From Lachnospiraceae bacterium (GTDB taxonomy: Bacteria; Bacillota; Clostridia; Lachnospirales; Lachnospiraceae): DNA of 64,000 nucleotides. A model generated the notes under the pieces. That model made no database searches and was not told the origin of the DNA. It was given only the letters and a program-made list of their open reading frames with translations. The stretch covers positions 29,575 to 93,574 of the forward strand of contig QXWO01000019.1 in assembly GCA_009911035.1 (NCBI GenBank), in the 5' to 3' direction. The position numbers and the translations under genes are program-made. Each line of letters begins with the position of its first letter. Positions within the stretch are counted from its first letter, which is position 1. This document shows positions 17,487 through 25,261 of this stretch, piece after piece.

Positions 17487-17779
17487 GAAAGAATAAGTTA
17501 TTTGCACCATTTTTAATGCTGCTGGCAGGTGCAGTTGTCAGCATTGCCATGTACTGCTTTCATTATACAATGGAAGAAATGCTGCCTATACTTTTGTTTG
17601 TTCTTATCTTTTTTTATCTGACAGGAAATTTTGTCCAGAAAAAAGTGACGGCTTTTATGGAGCAGATTTTGGAAGAGGAGGCAAAGGAAGGAGAGGTAAT
17701 AGAAAAGGAATTTGCCGGGGAAGGCGGAGACTATATGGAAAGTAAAAGTGCGGAAAATGGAGCAGAAGAAAATATTTAA
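17483..17779 (+). CDS. Small membrane protein of the che operon, unknown function
   Basis: A 98-residue protein I cannot assign. Two hydrophobic segments (about residues 8-26 and 33-49) form a probable hairpin in the membrane, followed by a charged, very acidic tail with EEEAKEGEVIEKEF and no basic end. It overlaps cheD by 4 bases and ends 21 bases before the sigD start, so it is part of the operon. Coupling to cheD and sigD suggests a flagellar or chemotaxis role, but that is inference only. Confidence 0.75.
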   Translation: MRKNKLFAPFLMLLAGAVVSIAMYCFHYTMEEMLPILLFVLIFFYLTGNFVQKKVTAFMEQILEEEAKEGEVIEKEFAGEGGDYMESKSAENGAEENI

Positions 17780-17800
17780 CCGTGGGTGATGGAGGTGTCA

Positions 17801-18565
17801 ATGGACGAGGCAGGAAGAAATAAGCTGTGGGAAACTTATGCAAAAACGAAATCGCCCGAAATAAGAGAGAAGCTTATACTGGAATATGCATCATTGGTAA
17901 AACTGGTGGCAGGGCGTCTTAGTATGTACCTTGGGTACAATGTAGAGTATGATGATTTGGTAAGTTACGGCATTTTCGGACTGATTGACGCAATCGACAA
18001 ATTTGACAGCATGAAGGCAGTTAAATTTGAGACCTATGCAAGCCTCCGAATACGGGGAGCCATTTTGGACCAGATTAGGAAGATGGACTGGATTCCAAGG
18101 ACAATCAGACAGAAACAGAAAAAAATTGATGCAGTGGTAAAGGAAATAGAAAGTTCCATGGGCAGGGCGGCAACAGACGAAGAAATTGCATTAGGCCTTG
18201 GAATTTCAGAGGATGATTATCTGGCATGGCAGTCCCAGATGAAGATTACCGGACTGGTATCCTTAAACGAATTTATGGAATCCGGCAGTGAAATACCGGC
18301 CGACCAGACCAGCCAGCGCCGCTTTGACGGCCCGGAGGAGGTAATTGAAAAGGAAGAGTTAAAGAAGATGTTACAGCAGGCGCTTGAACTTCTTACTGAA
18401 AAAGAAAAGAAAGTGATACTGCTTTATTACTATGAAGATTTAACGCTTAAGGAAATCAGCAATGTGCTTGAAGTATCTGAATCCAGAGTATCTCAACTGC
18501 ATACAAGAGCACTGCAGAAAATGAAAACAAAAATGGGCCATTATATGGGTTTCTTTTCTGCATAA
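17801..18565 (+). CDS. sigD: Flagellar sigma factor SigD (FliA, sigma-28)
   Basis: A 254-residue sigma-70 family factor of the FliA/SigD/WhiG group that transcribes late flagellar and chemotaxis genes. Region 2 contains NVEYDDLVSYGIFGLIDAID and FETYASLRIRGAILDQIRKM; region 3 has DEEIALGLGISEDDYL; region 4 has LTLKEISNVLEVSESRVSQL. ATG 17801 is preferred to GTG 17786 because GGAGGTG (17791-17797) is correctly spaced. The gene for its antagonist FlgM was not seen in the window. Confidence 0.95.
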   Translation: MDEAGRNKLWETYAKTKSPEIREKLILEYASLVKLVAGRLSMYLGYNVEYDDLVSYGIFGLIDAIDKFDSMKAVKFETYASLRIRGAILDQIRKMDWIPRTIRQKQKKIDAVVKEIESSMGRAATDEEIALGLGISEDDYLAWQSQMKITGLVSLNEFMESGSEIPADQTSQRRFDGPEEVIEKEELKKMLQQALELLTEKEKKVILLYYYEDLTLKEISNVLEVSESRVSQLHTRALQKMKTKMGHYMGFFSA

Positions 18566-18599
18566 AAGTATTAACAGATTTATGTAAGGGGGTGCATGA

Positions 18600-20201
18600 A
18601 TGAGAAATGGCTATTTTCAGATAGTATGTGGCGAGAAGGAAACATCATTGAAAATTTTTCTCCCTGAAGAAGGGGGAAAGCCGGTAAGGATCAGGGAAGT
18701 AATAAGTTATCTGACCCGCAATGGTGTAGACTTTGATACAACAGGGCTGAATAAAGGGATAATGGATTCCCTTGGAACCACAACCGGGGAATATCAGTTT
18801 GTAATAAACAATAAGCACTATAATGAAGTGCGTGAAAGTTACCAGATGCAGGTCAGCCAGGATAAGATGCTTGCAATTGCCAGATTTTATCCGCCTTCCC
18901 TTAATGGGGAAAGGATGACGGCAGATGAATTCTTTAATGATCTGGAGCACAAGAAAATTAAATTCGGTATCTTGAAGAAAGGGCTGATTAAGTTCTTTGA
19001 AAATCCGGTTTACTGTGCCGATATGGTTGTAGTTAAAGGAAAACTTCCCAGACATGGGAAGGATGCCAGTATTGAGTACTTTTTTGAAACAAACCTGTGT
19101 GTAAAGCCTACACTGAAAGAGGATGGAAGCGTAGACTTTTTCAATCTGAATACAATCAACCACTGTAAAGAAGGCGAACTTCTGGCGAGATTGCACCCGG
19201 CAGATCTGGGTGATCCGGGCAGGACAATTTATGATGAAAAGATAAAGCCCAGGGATGTAAAGAGACTGTCCATTAAAGGGGACAGGAATTCCGTTCTCTC
19301 TGACGACCGGCTGGAGCTGAAAGCCAAAGTGGATGGTCATGTGTCGCTTGTAGATGGCATGGTATTTGTGTCCAATGTCCTTGAGGTGGAAAATGTGGAT
19401 AATGCTACAGGAAATATTGATTACGACGGCAGCGTCAAGGTGAATGGGAATGTATGCGCCAATTTCTCCGTGAAGGCAAGGGGCGATATTGAAGTGAGGG
19501 GCGTTGTGGAAGGCGCTTATCTTGAATCGGGAGGAAATATCATCATAGTCCGGGGCATGAATGGAATGGGAAAAGGCGTATTAAAGGCGGAAGGAAATGT
19601 AATTGCCAAATTCCTTGAAAATTCTAAGGTGAGTGCAGGCGGTTATGTGTCTACGGAGTCCATCCTGCACAGTGAGGTCATGGCTGATTCAGAGGTTATC
19701 GTAAGCGGGCGCAGGGGATTTATCACCGGAGGAAAAGTATCAGCGGCACATCTGGTTCAGGTAAAGACCCTTGGATCTTCCATGGGGGCGGCTACAGTCA
19801 TTGAAGTGGGGGCAGACCCTAGCGTTAAGATAAGGCTGCTGGAATTGCAGCAGCAGATTATTGACAAGGAAAAAGAGTTAGAGTCGCTGAAACCGATTCT
19901 GGAAAATGCCGCAAGAAAGTTAAGCAGCGGTATCCAGCTTAGGCCGGAACAGATGGAATTTGCCCGTGTGACCCTTGAGAAGGAGAAAAGCCTGAAGCGG
20001 GAGCGGGATGTCTGCATAAAGAAAATGGAAGATCTGCAGACGATTTTAAATGCAAGTAATTCTGCAAAGGTGGAAGTGACAGGAGAAGTTTACGGGGGAA
20101 CCCGCATCAGCATTGCAGATGTTTCTACGATAATAAAGGGCAATACCCATTATTGCAGATTCATAAAGGAAGCGGGCGATGTAAAAATGGTTCCGTTGTA
20201 A
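18600..20201 (+). CDS. FapA-like (DUF342) flagellar assembly protein A
   Basis: A 533-residue DUF342/FapA family protein. The N-terminal part (about 1-170) is mixed alpha/beta. The centre (about 225-400) has the repeating glycine pattern of a right-handed beta-helix (NIDYDGSVKVNGNVCANFSV, ARGDIEVRGVVEGAYLESGG). A C-terminal coiled coil (about 405-480; LLELQQQIIDKEKELESLKP) precedes a last beta section. Vibrio FapA affects flagellation and cell-pole functions; in Firmicutes the gene often follows sigD. The precise role here is unknown. The ribosome site is AAGGGGGTG. Confidence 0.8.
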   Translation: MRNGYFQIVCGEKETSLKIFLPEEGGKPVRIREVISYLTRNGVDFDTTGLNKGIMDSLGTTTGEYQFVINNKHYNEVRESYQMQVSQDKMLAIARFYPPSLNGERMTADEFFNDLEHKKIKFGILKKGLIKFFENPVYCADMVVVKGKLPRHGKDASIEYFFETNLCVKPTLKEDGSVDFFNLNTINHCKEGELLARLHPADLGDPGRTIYDEKIKPRDVKRLSIKGDRNSVLSDDRLELKAKVDGHVSLVDGMVFVSNVLEVENVDNATGNIDYDGSVKVNGNVCANFSVKARGDIEVRGVVEGAYLESGGNIIIVRGMNGMGKGVLKAEGNVIAKFLENSKVSAGGYVSTESILHSEVMADSEVIVSGRRGFITGGKVSAAHLVQVKTLGSSMGAATVIEVGADPSVKIRLLELQQQIIDKEKELESLKPILENAARKLSSGIQLRPEQMEFARVTLEKEKSLKRERDVCIKKMEDLQTILNASNSAKVEVTGEVYGGTRISIADVSTIIKGNTHYCRFIKEAGDVKMVPL

Positions 20202-20258
20202 ATTTGTGCCGGCGCAGGGAATCTGCGTTCAGGTTCTGGAAGGAGCGTGACTTAAGCT

Positions 20259-20576
20259 ATGACAATCAGCAGGGTAGAACTTCAGGGGCAGGTGACGAGA
20301 GCCCAGGATTTCACCAATATCAAGCATAACGAAGACAATAAAGGCACGATAGACCAGTTTAATTTCCAGAAGCAGTTTGACCAGACGGTTGATAATAAAA
20401 TCCGTCAGGTGCATCAGAGGGATAAGGCAGAGAATGAAGGTAAACGTTTTGATGCGAAAGATAAAGGAAATGGAAGCTATTCCGGCGATGGCGGACGAAA
20501 GCGTAAGAAAGAGGAAATTGCCGGGGACGGAAAGGTAACCCTGAAAGGGCGGGGCGGCTTTGACATGAAAATCTGA
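20259..20576 (+). CDS. Hypothetical hydrophilic protein of the flagellar operon
   Basis: A 105-residue protein I do not recognise. It is highly polar and basic at its centre, with no signal peptide or membrane helix. The N-terminal MTISRVELQGQVTRAQDF is followed by a predicted amphipathic stretch (NKGTIDQFNFQKQFDQTVDN) and a Lys/Gly-rich tail. It has a good GGAAGGAGCG ribosome site and regular spacing in the operon, so it is probably real. Its position after fapA and before a membrane-anchored coiled-coil protein suggests a flagellar or envelope role (inference). Confidence 0.7.
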   Translation: MTISRVELQGQVTRAQDFTNIKHNEDNKGTIDQFNFQKQFDQTVDNKIRQVHQRDKAENEGKRFDAKDKGNGSYSGDGGRKRKKEEIAGDGKVTLKGRGGFDMKI

Positions 20577-20594
20577 TGATATACGGGTGGAAAT

Positions 20595-21536
20595 ATGAGT
20601 ATAGTGGAAATAATCCTTGTTGCTTTTGGCGCTGTTGTGTTCATACTGAGTTTCCTTCTCCCAGCGGGAAAGAAAGGCAGCCAGCAGGCGTCTTTAGGGA
20701 TAAGTGAAAAAGACGTAAAGGAAATGGTTGAAAAGAAGGTAGAAGATGCCAGAGGACGGGTAGAGGACATTATTGACGAGACAGTCACTTATGCCATAGA
20801 AAAGACAGAACGGTCCATGGAGCGCCTGACCAATGAAAAGATAATGGCGATCAATGAATATTCTGATACCGTTCTGGATGAAATCAACAAGAATCATAAG
20901 GAAGTGGTATTCCTTTACGATATGCTGAATGATAAGCAGGAAACTTTAAAAAGTACGGTGAGCGAAGCGGCCAAAACTGCCAGCCAGATCAAGCAGTCGG
21001 TAAGGGATGCGGAGATTACGGCCATAGAGACACAAAAGAAGGCGAAGGAGATTCAGGAAGTGGTTGGCGGGACGGTGAAGGAAACTGCAAAGGAGGCTGC
21101 AGATGAAGCAGCCGCCCAGGTTTTGGAGACAGAATTTATTCCCATATCCGCCCCCAGAGTTGAAATCAAATATCCCCCGTCACCATCACAGCCGGAAGCA
21201 GCGGCAAATGTGACGGAGGAGACACAAAAGCCAAAGAAAAGAAGCAGGAAGAACCGGGCAGCCAGGACAGCCGGAAAGGAAAAACTGACGGCAGAAAGTG
21301 GAAAAGAAGCAGTTCCTGCTGGCTCCATGGCGTCTGCGGATATACCGGAAGAAGCAGTTCTGGCAGTATTGGAGACAGCCAGGGAAAAAGAGAGTGAAAA
21401 GCCTGTCAAAAGAAATAATAATGACAGGATACTGGAGCTTCATAAAGCAGGAAAATCTGACGTGGCGATTGCCAGGGAACTTGGGCTGGGAGTAGGAGAA
21501 GTAAAGCTGGTTATCGGCTTATTTGAAGGAGTATGA
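20595..21536 (+). CDS. Membrane-anchored coiled-coil protein, DUF6115-like
   Basis: A 313-residue protein. An N-terminal membrane helix (about residues 4-24) precedes a long charged coiled coil (about 38-175), then an Ala/Glu/Pro/Lys-rich linker with a KPKKRSRKNRAAR basic patch. A C-terminal 37-residue segment (NDRILELHKAGKSDVAIARE then LGLGVGEVKLVIGLF) has helix-turn-helix-like spacing. I recall this arrangement as the DUF6115 family of Clostridia, often beside flagellar genes; that name is from memory. No function is known to me. The next gene starts about 14 bases after its stop. Confidence 0.7.
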   Translation: MSIVEIILVAFGAVVFILSFLLPAGKKGSQQASLGISEKDVKEMVEKKVEDARGRVEDIIDETVTYAIEKTERSMERLTNEKIMAINEYSDTVLDEINKNHKEVVFLYDMLNDKQETLKSTVSEAAKTASQIKQSVRDAEITAIETQKKAKEIQEVVGGTVKETAKEAADEAAAQVLETEFIPISAPRVEIKYPPSPSQPEAAANVTEETQKPKKRSRKNRAARTAGKEKLTAESGKEAVPAGSMASADIPEEAVLAVLETAREKESEKPVKRNNNDRILELHKAGKSDVAIARELGLGVGEVKLVIGLFEGV

Positions 21537-21549
21537 GGAATCGGGCAGG

Positions 21550-22272
21550 ATGATGAACTTGAAATACTATCTGAGGGGACTAGGTATAGGGGTAGTTGTG
21601 ACCGCGCTGATCATGGGAATCCTTGCAGGGAAAAAAGAGGTTTTAAGCGATGAAGAAGTAATAGAACGGGCAAAAGCCCTGGGAATGACGCAGGAGAGTG
21701 TCCTGTTGGCAGATACTCTGGCTTCCTATGAGGAGGAGCTGGAAGGAGATGGAGTACCATCGAAGGTAGATCAGCAGCCGGCGGACCAGGATGGTTCTGA
21801 TACCCAGGAATCCGAAAAAGTGCAGGAGCCTTTGGAGGAAGGAGATACACAGCAGCAGCCAGAAGAAGATGCACAGCAAGCCCAGCAGGAAGAAGATACA
21901 CAGCCGGAGCAGGAACCGGAAGCTGTTACAGAGCCAGAGCAGGAGAGCGCAGAGGAAAAAGAAGCAGAAACTGCACAGGAAGTTCCGGCGGAGGAATCCG
22001 GCGGGGGCGCTTCGGGAGAAGCTTCTGCATCTGAAAGTGAACCTGCATCTGATACAGAAGAAGGAAATTTTACGATTGAAATAAAGAGCGGCGACAGTTC
22101 CTACAGCGTATGTCAGAGATTAGAAGAGGCAGGACTGGTGGAGACAGCCACAGCTTTTGACCGTTATCTGTATGAAAATGGTTATGATAAGCGCATCAAT
22201 ACAGGAGTCTTTGAGATTCCAAGAGATGCGGATATGGAAAAAATTGCAAAAATCATTTCCAGAATGAATTAA
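21550..22272 (+). CDS. Membrane protein with an MltG/YceG N-terminal-like domain, no catalytic domain
   Basis: A 240-residue protein. After a short charged start comes one membrane helix (about 9-28), then a 125-residue low-complexity acidic linker rich in Glu, Gln, Pro and Ala. A compact C-terminal domain (about 170-240) begins FTIEIKSGDSSYSVCQRLEE and continues with F.RYLYENGY and NTGVFEIPRDADMEKIAKII. That pattern matches the LysM-like N-terminal part of endolytic transglycosylase MltG, but the catalytic part is absent. A peptidoglycan-associated role is possible. The start is uncertain (ATG 21550 or 21553); the longer TTG start at 21523 overlaps the previous gene. It is the last gene of the flagellar operon. 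Confidence 0.7.
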   Translation: MMNLKYYLRGLGIGVVVTALIMGILAGKKEVLSDEEVIERAKALGMTQESVLLADTLASYEEELEGDGVPSKVDQQPADQDGSDTQESEKVQEPLEEGDTQQQPEEDAQQAQQEEDTQPEQEPEAVTEPEQESAEEKEAETAQEVPAEESGGGASGEASASESEPASDTEEGNFTIEIKSGDSSYSVCQRLEEAGLVETATAFDRYLYENGYDKRINTGVFEIPRDADMEKIAKIISRMN

Positions 22273-22277
22273 GGTTA

Positions 22278-22306
22278 GAAAATCCCTTGCAAGAGGGATT
22301 TTTCTA
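22278..22306 (+). terminator. Rho-independent terminator of the flagellar operon
   Basis: AAAATCCCT (22279-22287) pairs with AGGGATTTT (22294-22302) around a TGCAAG loop; the 3' arm continues into the T-run. It sits 6 bases after the last flagellar-operon stop codon. Confidence 0.9.
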
Positions 22307-22315
22307 TGATATAAT
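22287..22315 (+). promoter_or_regulatory. Promoter of rpsB-tsf overlapping the upstream terminator
   Basis: TTGCAA (22287-22292) lies 17 bases from TATAAT (22310-22315). The -35 box falls in the loop of the flagellar terminator. Transcription would start near 22322, giving a leader of about 155 bases before rpsB. That leader holds a small hairpin (AGAATC...GATTCT around 22390-22415) but no known ribosomal-protein leader I could recognise. Confidence 0.7.
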
Positions 22316-22476
22316 TTTAAAGTTGTGACTATAAAACACGCATATTTATTAACTGTCGGTGCTTTCCGCCGTAATTTGCCAGAACCGAGAATCTATTTTC
22401 AGACGGATTCTGGGAAAAGGAAGGTTTGCAGGAGAGAAGAAGATATGCGGAAGACAAACCAAATGGAGGTAGAAAC

Positions 22477-23247
22477 ATGAGTGTTATTTCAATGAAGCAG
22501 TTATTAGAAGCAGGTGTCCATTTCGGACATCAGACAAGAAGATGGAACCCTAAAATGGCTCCCTACATTTTCACAGAGAGGAATGGAATCCATATTATTG
22601 ATTTGCAGAAATCAGTAGGGAAGGTTGACGAAGCTTACAGGGCTGTATTTGAAATTGCTTCCCAGGGCGGGACAATTCTTTTTGTCGGCACGAAAAAGCA
22701 GGCACAGGATGCTGTTAAGACAGAGGCTGAACGCTGTGGCATGTATTATGTAAATGAGAGATGGTTAGGCGGTATGCTCACCAACTTTAAGACCATCCAG
22801 AGCAGAATTGAAAGATTAAGAGCAATTGAAACAATGGCAGAAGACGGAACCTTCGACGTACTTCCCAAGAAGGAAGTTATTGCGCTTAAGAAGGAATGGG
22901 AAAAGCTTGAGAAGAATCTTGGCGGTATCAAGAATATGACCAGAATTCCCGATGCTATTTTTGTTGTAGATCCCAAGAAGGAAAGAATCTGTGTGCAGGA
23001 GGCTCATGCCCTCGGCATTACACTGATTGGCATTGGCGATACCAACTGCGACCCTGAAGAACTTGATTTCATCATCCCCGGCAATGACGATGCCATCAGG
23101 GCTGTCAAACTGATTGTCTCCAAGATGGCTGACGCTGTTATCGAGGCAAACCAGGGTGAAGAAAATGTTGAGGCCCAGATGGAGGAAGCGGCAGGCGAAG
23201 CTGCTCCGGAGGATATTGAAGAAGTGGCAGCAGCAGAAGCTGAATAA
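22477..23247 (+). CDS. rpsB: 30S ribosomal protein S2
   Basis: A 256-residue S2. The start ATG 22477 follows GGAGG (22465-22469) by seven bases; earlier in-frame codons have no such site. The protein begins [20 protein letters not shown], with [20 protein letters not shown] and later [17 protein letters not shown] and [20 protein letters not shown] signatures. The C-terminal 20 or so residues form an acidic Glu/Ala tail. It pairs with tsf, as in most bacteria, but the gap between them is unusually structured. Confidence 0.98.
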   Translation: MSVISMKQLLEAGVHFGHQTRRWNPKMAPYIFTERNGIHIIDLQKSVGKVDEAYRAVFEIASQGGTILFVGTKKQAQDAVKTEAERCGMYYVNERWLGGMLTNFKTIQSRIERLRAIETMAEDGTFDVLPKKEVIALKKEWEKLEKNLGGIKNMTRIPDAIFVVDPKKERICVQEAHALGITLIGIGDTNCDPEELDFIIPGNDDAIRAVKLIVSKMADAVIEANQGEENVEAQMEEAAGEAAPEDIEEVAAAEAE

Positions 23248-23248
23248 T

Positions 23249-23370
23249 TTGTTACTATTCAGGAATGTGCATGTGTTGCGCATTTTCGTGAGAACATGAT
23301 TCAGGAGTGAGGGGCAAATACCGCCCCGGAGCGTTGCTGTGAGCGGCTTCCAAGCCGTGAATAGTAACAA
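23249..23370. mobile_element. MITE-like palindromic element between rpsB and tsf
   Basis: Perfect 13-bp terminal inverted repeats, TTGTTACTATTCA (23249-23261) and TGAATAGTAACAA (23358-23370), enclose 96 bp that contain no gene. Both ends are flanked by TAAT (23245-23248 and 23371-23374), a possible target-site duplication; the left copy contains the rpsB stop codon. The interior can form hairpins: AATGTGC/GCGCATT, GGGGC/GCCCC and CGGCT/AGCCG. In RNA the ends would pair and give a multi-branched structure. A non-autonomous element or a conserved RNA structure are both possible. Confidence 0.6.
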
Positions 23371-23405
23371 TAATTCGACAGGGAAGAGTAGGAGGAAATA
23401 ATAAA

Positions 23406-24344
23406 ATGGCTAATATTACAGCAGCTATGGTAAAAGAATTAAGAGAGATGACCGGTGCAGGTATGATGGACTGCAAGAAAGCCCTTGGGGAAACTGACGG
23501 GGATATGGATGCAGCCATTGAGTTCCTTAGGAAAAACGGACAGGCTAAAGCTGATAAGAAAGCAGGAAGAATTGCAGCGGAAGGTCTTTGCAAGGTAGTC
23601 CTTAAAGATGATAAGACAGCAGCGGTGGTGGAAGTTAACTCCGAGACAGACTTCGTTGCAAAGAATGAAGAATTCCAGAGCTTTGTAACAGCAGTGGCAA
23701 ACCAGGCAGTGGAATCTGACGCAGCAGATATAGATGCATTTCTGGCTGAAAGCTGGAACGAAGACACATCCAAGACAGTGAAGGATGCGCTGGTAGAAAA
23801 AGTTGCTAGGATCGGTGAGAATTTAAATATCAGAAGATTTGAAAAAGTTATCGCTGAAAACGGCTGTGTGGTTTCTTATGTGCATGGCGGCGGAAGGATC
23901 GGCGTTATTGTGGAAGCTGATACAGACGTTGTTAATGACGCTGTAAAGGAAGCATTGACTAATATTGCAATGCAGGTGGCAGCCCTTTCTCCTAAATATG
24001 TGTCCACAGCAGATGTTTCCGAAGAATATAAAGCCCATGAGAAAGAAATCCTGATAGCGCAGATTGCCAATGATCCTAAGATGGCAGGCAAACCCGAAAA
24101 GGTTATTGAAGGTGCAGTGACAGGCCGTCTTAACAAGGAACTGAAAGAAGTATGCCTGTTAGAGCAGATTTATGTGAAAGCGGAAGACGGAAAGCAGACA
24201 GTGGCACAGTATGTTGCACAGGTCGGAAAAGAGAACAGCGCAAATCTCTCCATTAAGAGATTTGTACGTTTTGAGACAGGCGAAGGCATTGAAAAGAAAG
24301 TGGACGACTTCGCAGCAGAAGTTGCAGCACAGGCAGGTATGTAA
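23406..24344 (+). CDS. tsf: Elongation factor Ts
   Basis: A 312-residue EF-Ts, the nucleotide-exchange factor of EF-Tu. The N-terminal UBA-like domain reads MANITAAMVKELREMTGAG with MMDCKKAL; the core has VEVNSETDFVAKNEEF, the family signature, and the C-terminal VAQYVAQVGKENSANLSIKR. It is full length with a GTAGGAGGAAATAATAA ribosome site. That site lies just outside the inserted element, so translation signals are preserved. Confidence 0.97.
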   Translation: MANITAAMVKELREMTGAGMMDCKKALGETDGDMDAAIEFLRKNGQAKADKKAGRIAAEGLCKVVLKDDKTAAVVEVNSETDFVAKNEEFQSFVTAVANQAVESDAADIDAFLAESWNEDTSKTVKDALVEKVARIGENLNIRRFEKVIAENGCVVSYVHGGGRIGVIVEADTDVVNDAVKEALTNIAMQVAALSPKYVSTADVSEEYKAHEKEILIAQIANDPKMAGKPEKVIEGAVTGRLNKELKEVCLLEQIYVKAEDGKQTVAQYVAQVGKENSANLSIKRFVRFETGEGIEKKVDDFAAEVAAQAGM

Positions 24345-24378
24345 TTCATAACTTATTGTGTTTATAGCAAAGAAACTA

Positions 24379-24409
24379 AGAGCCGGAAAGCAGTTAAGCT
24401 TCCGGCTCT
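24379..24409. terminator. Hairpin terminator between tsf and mntP
   Basis: AGAGCCGGAA (24379-24388) pairs perfectly with TTCCGGCTCT (24400-24409) around an 11-base loop. The tail is only moderately T-rich (TGTTTACAA). It lies between convergent genes and may act on both strands. Confidence 0.7.
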
Positions 24410-24471
24410 GTTTACAATAAGCTGGCTTGTAGAAAGTATATCTGCTGCTTATCTGGAATCATCCGGGATGC

Positions 24472-25044
24472 TTAAATGCTTATAATGCCCAGATGTCCTA
24501 AAAGTATTTTCAATCCAATCAATACGAGAATCAGCCCGCCGGCAAATTCCGCTTTGGCTTTGTATTTCAGTCCGAACACATTGCCCACTTTAAGACCTGT
24601 ACCAGATAAGATAAAAGTAATTGTTCCGATAAAGAGCACTGCCGTCAGAATATTGACATCAGGCAGAAGTGCAAAGGTGATACCTGCGGCAAGGGCGTCA
24701 ATGCTGGTTGCCACGGCCATGATGAACATGGTCTTTGGTGCAAAGGAATCATCTGCGGAGCTGTCAGGATCTTTTTCAAAGGATTCCCGTATCATGTTCC
24801 CACCGATGAAGCCCAGCAGCAGAAAGGCGATCCAGTGATCAAAAGAAGTGATATAACTTTCAAAGGCAGAGCCGAGAAAGAAGCCGGCAGCAGGCATCAG
24901 CGCCTGGAAACCGCCGAACCACAGGCCCACGGAGAGAATGTGCTTTGACGAGATTTTAGGAGTGGCAAGGCCCTTGCACAGGGACACGGCAAAGGCGTCC
25001 ATGGAAAGGCCGACTGCAATAAGAAATAGTTCAATCAGGTTCAT
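24472..25044 (-). CDS. mntP: Manganese efflux pump MntP
   Basis: A 190-residue membrane protein of the MntP (YebN) family that exports Mn2+. Six hydrophobic segments are visible, with the conserved acidic motifs MDAFAVSLCKG in helix 1 and ATSIDALAAGITFAL in helix 4; these repeat-related motifs are the family hallmark. A GAGAGGAACG site precedes the ATG. It has its own minus-strand promoter. I looked for a yybP-ykoY manganese riboswitch in its leader of about 100 bases and saw none. Confidence 0.93.
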   Translation of the reverse strand: MNLIELFLIAVGLSMDAFAVSLCKGLATPKISSKHILSVGLWFGGFQALMPAAGFFLGSAFESYITSFDHWIAFLLLGFIGGNMIRESFEKDPDSSADDSFAPKTMFIMAVATSIDALAAGITFALLPDVNILTAVLFIGTITFILSGTGLKVGNVFGLKYKAKAEFAGGLILVLIGLKILLGHLGIISI

Positions 25045-25154
25045 CTTTTCGTTCCTCTCATCGTAATTATTAACATATGAATCGTTCGCTAGAGAATGTC
25101 TGCTTGTATGTAAACTTTTAACTTTTTATGAAATTTTTATAAAAGGGAAATTAA

Positions 25155-25183
25155 ACTATAATACAAATGCTGGGTAATGTCAA
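25155..25183 (-). promoter_or_regulatory. Promoter of mntP
   Basis: On the minus strand, consensus TTGACA (25183-25178) is 17 bases from TATAGT (25160-25155). Transcription would start near 25148, about 100 bases before the mntP ATG. Confidence 0.75.
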
Positions 25184-25213
25184 CAAAAAAATTTGGCTCT
25201 TTCCCACAAAAGC

Positions 25214-25230
25214 ATATTGTGTTACAATAT
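25214..25230 (+). promoter_or_regulatory. Inverted repeat over the likely -10 region of the deacetylase gene
   Basis: ATATTGT (25214-25220) and ACAATAT (25224-25230) form a 7-bp inverted repeat with a 3-base centre. TACAAT within it (25223-25228) is a plausible -10 box, but no good -35 is present. Operator or promoter function is inference. Confidence 0.35.
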
Positions 25231-25261
25231 ACGCAAAGAAATTATAAGGAGTTATTGAGTC

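Noticed and set aside
18645-19340. Open frame of 231 codons on the minus strand within the fapA-like gene
   Set aside because: It lies fully inside a well-supported plus-strand gene, has no ribosome site and gives a sequence without family features.
22426-22476. N-terminal extension of S2 in frame with rpsB
   Set aside because: The extra 17 codons do not match S2 and would bypass the perfectly placed GGAGG before ATG 22477.
25045-25150. Manganese (yybP-ykoY) riboswitch before mntP
   Set aside because: The leader of about 100 bases on the minus strand is AT-rich and lacks the conserved loop sequences of that class.
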